From Parietichytrium sp. I65-24A (Eukaryota > Sar > Bigyra > Thraustochytrida > Thraustochytriidae), in contig BLSF01000047.1 in assembly GCA_012862575.1 (NCBI GenBank), positions 1,853 through 65,852 of the forward strand: 64,000 nt of DNA. Direction: 5' to 3'. The notes under the pieces are model-generated. The model was not told the origin of the DNA, made no database searches, and worked only from the letters and a program-made list of their open reading frames with translations. Positions within the stretch are counted from its first letter, which is position 1; the number at the start of each line of letters is the position of its first letter. Made by a program: the position numbers and the translations under genes. Of the stretch, positions 1 through 8,719 are shown piece after piece.

Positions 1-1936
1 TACAATACCAGTATAAATACCGCTGACCGACATCACCTGGCTCTCCCTCGAAGACTTGAACTAGGTGAGTGGCGAAGAGATGGCAAACTACAAGAGGTGC
101 ATGAGGTGCATGCCTTAAATGCACAATCAATTCAGCTAGTCTAGAGAGCAGGCAAGCTCGCAAACCGCTCCCAACGATATTGAACTGCTTTGCCTACTCA
201 AACTTGAATCTCTGCCAACAAAGTTTAGGTTAGTGCTTGCTTGTCCGTTGAGACAGGTCCTCCCGGGGCCGAGTTGGACCGCGGGTTGTGACTGGTCACG
301 AAGACATCCTCTCTCAATCCTGCTCAGATAACGCGCCTTCGAGGCGTTTCATATCGAGCTTTTCTGGCTGCGTCTTCGTGCTTGGTACATTCCAAATCTA
401 GACTTTCCACATCTTGGAAGATTAAAAACTCAACGTGTGAAGCACGTAGCTGTGTGACTCCAGACAGGGCCACACTATCTCCACCACTGGCCGAATAATT
501 TAGTGTTAGCACGAGCTCACCGCTTTTGTGACGTTTCAGATTGACTGTGAGCGGAATTGTGTTCCAAATCGTTTCGTTTACCGCGTTGCCAATGTCCCAA
601 CTTCTCGCGCTGTTGCCGCGGATGCCGCGGAGCTCCATAGCCGCATCTCCGCTTGCTACTGAAACGCTTAAAAAAGTCCCACCCCACCGCGTCAATGAGA
701 GGGATGGTCTGAGAGGTCCTCATCTCCATGACTTCATGAAAGCAGTTGCACTCTCACTGCTTTCACACTACTAGTACTACCCAAAACGATAGTAGTAGGA
801 CTCGCCCTCAACTTGGGGCGAAATTTCCTAGTGATAACTTAGTGCATTTTAAGCTTAGTCAAAAAAAATTTCTTTGTTCGTTTTCTTGCTGGCACTGCAA
901 TAGAGTCGTGTAACGCCTATGGCATAGCCTTACGCAACCTTTTAGCGAGCCCCATCCTATGTTGGATTGCGAAAATAAATTGCAAACAAAACGATGCTCA
1001 TCAACTATAGCAGAAACTAAACTTCAGGATGCCGGAACTCTAGTAGCCAGTAGAGTGTACTCATCTAAACATACCTAAACGCGATGATTGATTGATAGAC
1101 AGAGCGCTGGGCCGGTCGGGGTGAATCGTGATACTTGAAGCACTCTCCCGCCCTCCAATGCAAAAACTCATTTGCCAAACTACTGAACTTCTGACAACTT
1201 CGCGCTCTACTGTGTGTGTTTGTGGATGTTCAACGAAGGCCAAGCGAGAAGTTGTTTGCCTGAGTCTTTGCAATTGCATATTCCAAAACAGCCACTTCTA
1301 ACGGAACACAAATTTCTCGAGCTCAGAAACCTTGGAGGTAAATCTTGCTTGCTGAACAACTTGACGTCCTCTGTCAATGTGCGTCAAGGCGAGACAGCGA
1401 CTGAAGGACACACATGTAGTTAATCTCAGCTGGCCGAAGGCATGGGGAGTTTTGAAGCGGGTGGGGTGGATAAACCAAGGAGAAGCGCGAGCAGCAAGTA
1501 TTGGTTGAATTTCATTCCAAGTAGCCAACACCACCACAAGTTCAACTAATGGTCTTCTTGATGCGGCAACCGCTTTCAACGGCGATGGAGATATCGTCCC
1601 CGCCAAAGCCATTTCAAATTGAAGGATTGCTTCCCAGCTGCGTAAAGCTCTTTCGGAGGCGGATCAAAACTTTCAAGCTTGAGGACGGTACCGGTACTAC
1701 CACATGTTGGTTACTAGGACATGTTCCCTACTGATGCGAAACGGTACTGGTATGAAAGCCTCAAAAAGTCATCATTGATCTTTCCATACCTCTTGACGGA
1801 AAGGTCAAAGCGGGTTCTTGGATCCTCATGCTTTTTAGAGCGGAGACGCTAGAGCTAGCTAGATCAGATGGGTTCGAGTGATGCTTACATATGCTTACTT
1901 CCTCAGCCACCTAACGTTTACGCTATCCGACACTAA
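1..1936. other. Gene-poor stretch at window start
   Basis: No gene is recognised here. A minus-strand open frame at 324-695 lacks an ATG and matches nothing I know. A plus-strand frame at 1521-1682 reads like protein (N-G-L-L-D-A-A-T-A-F, then R-I-A-S-Q-L-R-K-A-L after a stop at 1620-1622) but is interrupted and has no start. These may be decayed gene fragments. No RNA gene was recognised. Confidence 0.4.
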
Positions 1937-2345
1937 CTCTGCCAATTACCATTTTGTCTCATAACGTCTCAGTCTTGCCGTCAAGCTTCGTCATTGCAGC
2001 GAAGGACGGCTTCGTTACGACGGGACGAACAACGAATTATTACGTCACGTGCACACTCTCTGACACAATACCAGTTGCGGCAGGACTTGAAGTACTTGAA
2101 GCTTGACAACCCTGAGCAATCGCGCGACAAGGTGGTGCGTGCGATTGGGTTGAGTGAGGCAGATGGCGATGTGCTCGAGGTGATCAAGGGCAGTTTGGGC
2201 TCGCAGTCGACCAACTTAACATTGCGTGGCTCGCGATGGGAGGTGCCGCTGTATGGGGGTTCCAGAACACTCGTACAAGGAGCAAGCAAAGGAGCAGCGA
2301 GACATTGTGCGCATCAAGGCGCCTGTCAAGAGAGATTTTCCCTGA
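1937..2345 (+). pseudogene. Coding-like remnant, frame-shifted, unrecognised
   Basis: A plus-strand frame is open from 1937 to 2353 without an ATG start. Its middle part looks like real protein, with charged helical segments such as LRQDLKYLKLDNPEQSRDKV. Around 2250 the protein-like signal moves to another frame, which starts at ATG 2253 and runs through EHSYKEQAKEQRDIVRIKAP to a stop at 2343-2345. One frame change in a short segment suggests a decayed gene or an unmodelled splice. I do not recognise the family. A chance open frame remains possible. Confidence 0.25.
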
Positions 2346-2403
2346 TTTGGTGAGCGGAGGCGTGTGAAATCATTCTTTTTTGTTACTCATGAAACCAAGT
2401 AGA

Positions 2404-3240
2404 CCACCACAAGTCCCACAGGTTTCAATTATCAGAATTCAGGTGTTGGCTGAAGTTGTCCCTTCGAAAAACTTTTCCTTGGCAACTGTAAGTCTTGATT
2501 CTCGGAGTCTTAAGGCTCACTTAATGCTTGACATAACAAACTTCGGGTGCTGTTCGGCTTGCATCGTTTTCGAGGATCACAGAGAATAGCAAAGGAAAGC
2601 AAATTTCCAAGTTCATCTCTCTCATTCTGTTCTTGACAAGATTGTTTGAAACTGCAGTCGACAAAATGGCTCTTTCCGGCATCAGCTCAGATCCATGCAA
2701 GGGAGCCAAGATTGCAATCCAATTCTGACGTTGTGAAGTTTTCGTCCAGGAAAAGTCGCCCTTTTCCTCGACGAGCCTCAAGAAAGATGGCATTTGTCTC
2801 TATGCAATCTGGAACAAGCTCAATTGCACAAGAATGCAAAATGACTCCAGCTGGCAACATTCTCACAGATTCGCAACGCAAAGTCTAAGACTCTCATGCA
2901 TTTGTATTGACTTGATCAAAGTCCTCAACCACAGCAGACCACAAACACACCAAGCGATCAAAAGCAACCAGCAACAAAACAACACAGCCAAAATGCCACG
3001 TAAGGACACCACCCAAAAGACTGACACCCCAGCTGCTGCCCCAGCGCCAGCAAAGGCACCAGCGTCCAAGAAGGACGCCAAGAAGGGCGGCAAGAAGGGC
3101 AAGAAGGACAAGCAGTAACTTTTTGTGCATGCACGCAACTCGTCCATCTTCCTAGTTTGGAGGCGGACGACCTTCAATATCACGTAGTATAGAACTTTGT
3201 TTGACTCAAAATCCGGATCTTGTGAATGTACTTCCTTTCT
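2404..3240 (+). repeat. Tandem duplication, copy A
   Basis: This block is repeated about 1.05 kb downstream (3446-4330). Both copies begin around a shared CACAAGTCCC segment and share a region near 2640-2770/3710-3840, the 5' leader before the small ORF, the ORF itself and the 3' flank to about GGATCTTGTGAAT. Outside the ORF the copies differ by many substitutions and indels; the ORF is almost unchanged. Boundaries are approximate because they were found by eye. Confidence 0.75.
2993..3118 (+). CDS. 41-residue Lys/Ala/Pro-rich microprotein, copy 1
   Basis: A short ORF of 41 codons starts at ATG 2993 and ends at TAA 3116-3118. The predicted product starts MPRKDTTQKTDTP, continues with an Ala/Pro stretch and ends in a Lys/Gly/Asp tail (KKGGKKGKKDKQ). 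It is strongly basic and probably disordered. The tail resembles basic N-terminal extensions of ribosomal proteins such as eS25, but no folded domain follows and the stop is not at a GT donor. Support for coding comes from the second copy at 4051-4176, which encodes the same 41 residues with one synonymous difference (CGT versus CGC) while the flanks have diverged. The reading frame is open upstream to 2834, but the homologous leader is less conserved, so I start at 2993. Function unknown. Confidence 0.55.
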   Translation: MPRKDTTQKTDTPAAAPAPAKAPASKKDAKKGGKKGKKDKQ

Positions 3241-3445
3241 TCAAGTTTCGATTGTGAAGCAGGTAGATCCCTTCTGACCATGCGCCAACGTTTTTGGAAT
3301 GAAACATTTGGACTGCAGTTTGATGCACTAAGAAGAGCATTACCGGTACCACATGAACGTTGTTGCCTTCATGGCCAACGCCGAGACGTCGCCAGCCCTC
3401 TCTAGCTAGGAAGTGTGAGTGCTTGTACCTCGCATTACCAAAAGA

Positions 3446-4330
3446 TCCACAAGTCCCGCAGGTTTCAATTATGAGGTGTGGGCTGAAGTTATCCCGTGAA
3501 AACACGTTTCCCTGGCAACTCTGGCAACTGAAAATCTTGACTCTCGGAGTCTTAAGAACACTTAGTTATTGGCCTATAGATCCCGGTGCTGTTTGGCTTG
3601 TAGAGTTTTCCACGATTACAGAGAATAGCAAAGGATTTCATGTTCATCTTCCTCCGCCGAGAAGACAGCAGCGTGCCATTCTGTTTTTGACAAATTTGTT
3701 TTCGATTGAAATTGCAGTCGAGAAAATGGCTCTTTCAGGCATCAGCTCAAATCCATGCGAGAGACCTAAGCTCGCAATCCAGTTCTCGCGCTGTGAAGTT
3801 TTCGTCCAGAAAAAGTCGTCCTTTTCCTCGACCAGCCTCTGTAGATCTACATATGGCTTTCGTATTCTTGAGCAAGCTCAAGCTCAGCAGAAGGTGCAGA
3901 AGGACTCAAGCTGCCAGCTTGTTCATAGAGTTGCAATGGAAGCTCCAAGACTCTCATGCATTTGTATTGGCTCCGCCGAAGTCTACAATCTCAGCAGACC
4001 ACAAACACACCAAGCGATCAAAAGCAACCAAGAACAACAACATAGCCAAAATGCCACGCAAGGACACCACCCAAAAGACTGACACCCCAGCTGCTGCCCC
4101 AGCGCCAGCAAAGGCACCAGCGTCCAAGAAGGACGCCAAGAAGGGCGGCAAGAAGGGCAAGAAGGACAAGCAGTAACTTTTTGTGTTGCTGCGTCTTCTC
4201 AACCCGACGATGCGCTCAACTTGTCCATCTTCCTGAATTTGGAGGCGAACGACCTTTTGTAATCAACATCACGTAGTATAGAACTTTGTTTGACTCAAAT
4301 CCGGATCTTGTGAATATTCTCCTTTCTTTG
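3446..4330 (+). repeat. Tandem duplication, copy B
   Basis: Second copy of the block at 2404-3240, in the same orientation. It carries several indels relative to copy A and a longer insert around 3840-3900. A 240-codon frame (3360-4082) crosses this copy but is broken by stops in copy A, so I do not regard it as a gene. Confidence 0.75.
4051..4176 (+). CDS. 41-residue Lys/Ala/Pro-rich microprotein, copy 2
   Basis: This ORF encodes the same 41 residues as 2993-3118 and has one base difference, which is synonymous. The leader immediately upstream (CAGACCACAAACACACC and the following 25 bases) is also nearly shared. Such identity against diverged flanks suggests recent gene conversion or strong constraint at both protein and nucleotide level. 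The frame is open upstream to 3706, but the start chosen is the one shared with copy 1. The product would be a basic, soluble, probably disordered peptide; its role is unknown. Confidence 0.55.
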   Translation: MPRKDTTQKTDTPAAAPAPAKAPASKKDAKKGGKKGKKDKQ

Positions 4331-5172
4331 AACGGATGTGTGCCACTCGCAGGGTTTTGACATGGGGCTAGAGGGCTAGCCTAACATGAAGACGGTGCAA
4401 CCGAAGCTAGCAGACGTGCAAGTAGCGAGAGCCCCAGAATTTGTATCCGAAACTGCACGCTTCCTTTTCGCCGCTCGGTATCCACCTTGAACGCAACCCA
4501 CAATGCATTCGCTCCGTTCCGCAAATTGTTGTTGGACGCTTCTGCTCTCGTTGCTGAACGTGTCTATAGAGAGCAATACTTTCAGCGCAGAGAAATAGCT
4601 TCTACTTGGAGTTTTCTATAACATCCGCGAGTATGTCTCAGATAGACAGCATTACGCAATACACTGAAGTGTGGGTGAGCCAATGTGAGCCACGTGAATT
4701 TCACGCTGACTCATGTTGCGCGTGGCATCATTGCATCGCGCCGATGATCACGATGATCACTGGAATGCCATGTGTTTTGCGCCGAACGCTGAAGAGTTGA
4801 ATCCTGTGTCTCCTCTTACGATAACCTTGAAGAAGAATGCCAATTCGAATGAATGTGTGTCGCGGCGGAATTCAAATATGCGCGACATTGGCGCTGACAC
4901 ATGCTTGCTGCTGGACTTCGGAGTGCTGAAAGCACACCGACACACGGATACACAGATGCAAGAATAGTGGATGATGTGGTTGGCTCAGGAGAGCTTTGGG
5001 ATTCGCTTTGGTTGACACTTTTGATTGACACCGCGAGCTCGGTATTGGATGGGTTGCAGAACCACAACTCCGACGATCAAGGAAAAACACTGAAAACAAC
5101 CACCACGAAAACAGAAGAAGCAATTCTCAAGATAATTGGAAGCGCCGCTCTAATCTTTCGAACAAGCCAAAA
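4177..5172. other. Intergenic, upstream of spondin-domain gene
   Basis: Contains the diverged 3' flank of duplication copy B (to about 4330) and then about 0.8 kb with only short, unsupported open frames on both strands. The last 100 bases are A-rich and lead into ATG 5173. No RNA gene or mobile element seen. Confidence 0.5.
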
Positions 5173-6018
5173 ATGAAATTTGCAGCTTTTGCAGCAGCCA
5201 CTCTTGCGCTCTCGGGGGCCAACGCCGACTCTGTGCGTGGCTCCGTCCTGGCACGGGACCTCACCTCTTGCAAAAACGACTTCCACTGCGGAGCCAACTC
5301 TCACCGTCTTCCAGACCGCAAGTGCTACAACAGTTTTGACGACTGCGCGTGCGAGGTTGGGTACTTTAAGGACCACGGCCGATGCGTCAAAGAGTTGGAG
5401 ATTACCGTCAACAACCTGTCTTTCCAGCAGCCTTTCTCCAACTTCTTCGTCATGGTTCACAACAAAGACGCGCTTCCCCTCTACGCGCAAGGCTCGCCAG
5501 CGTCTGAGCCGCTCGCTATCTTGGCCGAGAACGGAAACCCTGATGCTCTGAAATCGTACTACAAGTCCCAATACGGAGTTCTTTCAGTCGGCGAAGCTAG
5601 CGGAGCAGCGCCAGGAAAATCGAGCACGTTCAAAGTCCGTGTCAACGATGACTACGACCGTGTCAGCATCGCTTCCATGGCAATCAACACCAACGACTGC
5701 TTCGTGGCTGTGAATGGGCTTGCGCTTCAGCACAGCGACAAAATGTCGTTCCCAGGGCTGGACGCGGGAAGCGAAGAGAACAACGAGCTTTGCACGAGCA
5801 TTCCAGGCCCAGCCTGCCATGCGAAGAGTGGCAACGTGAGATCCGGAAACGGAGAAGGGTTCGTACACGTCCACCGCGGGTTCCATGGCATCAACGAAGG
5901 CAAGCACCTCGAGAACCATTATGACAACGGTGCCAACGGCGAGCCACTTTCAGCAGTTGGATATGACTGGCGCAACAACATGATGCGCGTGTCCGTGTCC
6001 CAGGCATCGCACTACTAA
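5173..6018 (+). CDS. Secreted EGF-like/spondin-N domain protein
   Basis: An unspliced 281-residue protein. Residues 1-19 form a signal peptide (MKFAAFAAATLALSGANA, cleavage probably after Ala-Asn-Ala). Residues about 33-71 hold a small Cys-rich module with six cysteines (CKNDFHC ... CYNSFDDCAC ... GRC) resembling an EGF-like fold. Residues about 74-275 resemble a spondin-N domain: the opening hydrophobic strand I-T-V-N-N-L-S-F-Q-Q-P-F, the ENNELCTSIPGPAC segment, GEGFVHVHRGFHGI and a late YDWRN. Spondin-N domains occur in extracellular matrix proteins of animals and in secreted proteins of bacteria and algae. The product is expected outside the cell or in the secretory pathway. The ATG is well placed after an A-rich leader. 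The exact ligand is unknown. Confidence 0.85.
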   Translation: MKFAAFAAATLALSGANADSVRGSVLARDLTSCKNDFHCGANSHRLPDRKCYNSFDDCACEVGYFKDHGRCVKELEITVNNLSFQQPFSNFFVMVHNKDALPLYAQGSPASEPLAILAENGNPDALKSYYKSQYGVLSVGEASGAAPGKSSTFKVRVNDDYDRVSIASMAINTNDCFVAVNGLALQHSDKMSFPGLDAGSEENNELCTSIPGPACHAKSGNVRSGNGEGFVHVHRGFHGINEGKHLENHYDNGANGEPLSAVGYDWRNNMMRVSVSQASHY

Positions 6019-7045
6019 GTGTGTTCATCTTCTCTTTCATCACCCTCTCGCCAAGGTCGCCCAAGATGGCCGGGCACAGAATTGTACTTTTAAAGAATTT
6101 AGAAAAAATGTTCTCTAGACAAAAACTCGAAAAACATCGTACGGACTGTACAGTGAACTAGAGTAGCACTGTTTGCGGTGCCCGGACATGAACACCGCTC
6201 GCTGGTCTCACTGGTGCAACGCGGTCTCCAGGCTCGACGTCCGCGATGGGTGGGTCACTCACATGTCGTAGTTTCTTTCACCCACCCTTGACAGTCACAG
6301 CGCCGAATAAGTTACTTGGAACTGAGTATAACTGTTTTGACACACCATGCAAAGCCTCGCGCTTCACCTCCTTCCAAGTTGTTCAGTTGATCACCGTTCC
6401 CCATGACCCGGGACCCTCTGGGAGCTGTTCACAAAACCGTGGTTGAGCAGGCAGTCTCTGCTCGCGACATTCTGTGAGTTAGGATGAAAAGCGTCTCACA
6501 CAGTCTCGTCAAGCGTGAGCACGGCTTCATCCTTCCGTGGCGTGTGATGCCAGCCAGTATAGGCAACAGTCCTTCTCCCCTTCCGGATTCTGGCGAGTGA
6601 AGCGCGCATCGTAACCAACCTTGCAGGAGCTCATCGGCAGTCCACAGTCCCCGCTTCCTGGCTCTGTTGATCTCTGTTGCTACATTCTCGAAAGCGCGCA
6701 AATCGACCTGGAACTTTGGCTATTTGAACTTTGATGTTCTTGTTTAGTTCACCACAAGTAAACAAACAAATCAAAACAGTTTTCCACTTTCAAATTTTAC
6801 AAAACCATCCACGCCTTTAGAAACATGCCTAGACAGAAGCAGACGCGCCTAACCAGCCTAACCCCTCACCCTTTCGATCCAACAAAGTTAACAAAGTTAA
6901 ACTTACTCTTCTCACCGCCGCTTCCTCCTGTACACCTCCAATTTGCGGTGCACATATCCAGGCGTCCCCGGCACCGCTCCGCGCCACTGACCTGGAAAAG
7001 AAGAAGGAAACACACAGAGAGAGAGACACACACAGAGAGGGAGAA
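6019..7045. other. Intergenic region
   Basis: About 1 kb between the spondin-domain gene and the ALG5-like gene. Only short frames without family resemblance. The last 50 bases are a GA-rich tract (GAGAGACACACACAGAG type) just before ATG 7046, probably the 5' leader. Confidence 0.5.
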
Positions 7046-8312
7046 ATGTCCCTCGCAGAGCTGCGCGCACTGGCGGAGGTGTGGGGCGGGACGTACGCGG
7101 TGGCGTGCGTGGGAGTGGGGTGCGCGCTGTTTGTGTGCGCGTGGCTGGTGGAGCCCGTGGCTCTGGCGTGGTCCGCGGGCAAGGCGCTGAGAGAGGACGC
7201 GGGCCCGGAGAGGCAGGAGCCTGTGCAGGATGTGAAACTGAGCGTGGTGCTGCTGGCCAGGAACGAGGAAGCGAGGGTGGCGGTCGCGCTGGACGAGATG
7301 GTGGGACTCCTGGACAAGAGGTGAGTGAGTTGGGCGTGGGCCTTGAAAACGCAGGAAATCAGTGCGTTATTTTGCATCGTTGCTGGGCTGTGTTGGTGGT
7401 TTGGCTGGGGCATCGATCGCCCGCGGAATTTGTGATGTGGATAGATAGAGGAGAATCGATGCGTGAGGTTTGGCTTGGCTTGGCTTGGCTTGGCGGGACA
7501 GTACATGAAGCTGTGGATGCATTTCGGGCGGCGGAGTCTTCTCGCATTTTGTTTGTTTTGTTTTGTTGGTTTAGAGGGCTGGTGAGCTGACACATGGTGG
7601 GCTTTTTGCTGGGTGGTGGTCGCGCAGGGAAAAGGCGTCTTATGAAATCATTGTGGTGGACATGGCAAGCGTAGATGCCACGGCGGCCACGGTCTTGAGG
7701 TTTGCCAACGTGTACTCGGCCGATAAGGTGCGCCTTGTGCACATGGACAGGGTTCTTGGGCGCGGGCAGGCCATTAAAAAGGGAATCATGCAAGCCAGAG
7801 GACAGCACGTGCTGCTGATGGAAGGGAACGGTTGCGTGTCAATAAGTGCGCTCTCACGGCTAGAGCAGGGCATGGCACAGATTGAAACCAGGTCCGGGCT
7901 TGGAGTTGTGATCGGCAGCCGTGCCTACTTGCACATGGCTCCCGGAAGCAAGAATGCGGACTCAATCTCTAGTATTCGCCGAGTGCTTCGAAACGCTTAC
8001 AACATTTTGTTCCAATGCCTATGTGTGGGCGATTTATATGACACTCAATGCCCCTTCAAGCTATTCTCGCGCAACGCTGCCCGTAAACTGGTCGCCAATC
8101 AGCACCTTCAGACTGCCGGAGCGGAGTGCGAGCTCCTGTACTTGGCCAATCGGATGCACATCCCAATCAAAGAGCAAGCCGTTGAATGGAACCCGGCCTT
8201 TGACACTTGGGTGTCGGCATTCTCGAGCTTCCAGCTCATTCGGGATCTCATCGTTATGCGGCTTTGGTACCTCGCAGGGATGTGGCGAGTCAACCATACG
8301 AATTCGAGATGA
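7046..8312 (+). CDS. ALG5-like glycosyltransferase 2, catalytic motif altered
   Basis: Two exons (7046-7320 and 7628-8312; 307-bp intron, donor GTGAGT, acceptor CGCAG) join in frame to give 319 residues. An N-terminal membrane segment (about residues 13-40) is followed by a family-2 GT-A domain that matches dolichyl-phosphate beta-glucosyltransferase (ALG5): L-A-R-N-E-E, EIIVVD, RGQAIKKGI, a late DTQCPFKLFSR and a C-terminal IRDLIVMRLWYLAGMWR. ALG5 makes dolichyl-P-glucose on the cytosolic ER face for N-glycan assembly. Here the metal-binding DxD (DAD in ALG5) reads E-G-N at 7819-7827, and the VVDDGS motif reads VVDMAS. Both changes hit residues expected to hold UDP-sugar and metal. The frame, splice sites and fold signature are intact, so this looks like an expressed divergent paralogue or pseudoenzyme rather than a decayed gene. 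Confidence 0.8.
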
Positions 8313-8719
8313 GCGTTTTGTATTTGTTGTCGTTGACTCTTGCAGATAATCTCTTTCCCCACTCGTCTTTAGTAAGCGATGGAATGGTGGTGAAACCTCC
8401 AAATCGGGTGTGCGGTGTTCAGTAGCTGCTGATCTCTACTCTTTAATAATCACAAAGGGCACTTTGAAGAGAACGGAACAAAGCTTCCTCTCCTTTTCTT
8501 TCAGTTCAAAAGAATAACTTTATTACTTTCGCTCAAGTGCACTCGCTAAGAAATAGGTGACCCGAAAAAAATAACTTCGCTGTGTCGTCGGACAAATTAC
8601 TTACATTGAGGGCCTTTTGTATGACACCGTTCTTTTAAAAATATGGATCTCATCCTTGCTACAAGAGACGTGCTCTTGAAGTCGTCGACAAAAAAAGTTG
8701 GGGGAACAAAGGACGTAGC
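8313..8719. other. Convergent 3' spacer
   Basis: About 0.4 kb between the ends of the ALG5-like gene (+) and the CASP gene (-). AT-rich, consistent with two facing 3' UTRs. No gene seen. Confidence 0.6.

Noticed and set aside
1870-1890. tRNA B-box-like GGGTTCGAGTGATG
   Set aside because: The B-box consensus is not completed and no matching A-box or cloverleaf was seen. No other tRNA candidates were found by eye.
3360-4082. 240-residue ORF across duplication copy B
   Set aside because: The corresponding frame in copy A is broken by stops and indels, and its end overlaps the conserved 41-codon ORF in another frame.
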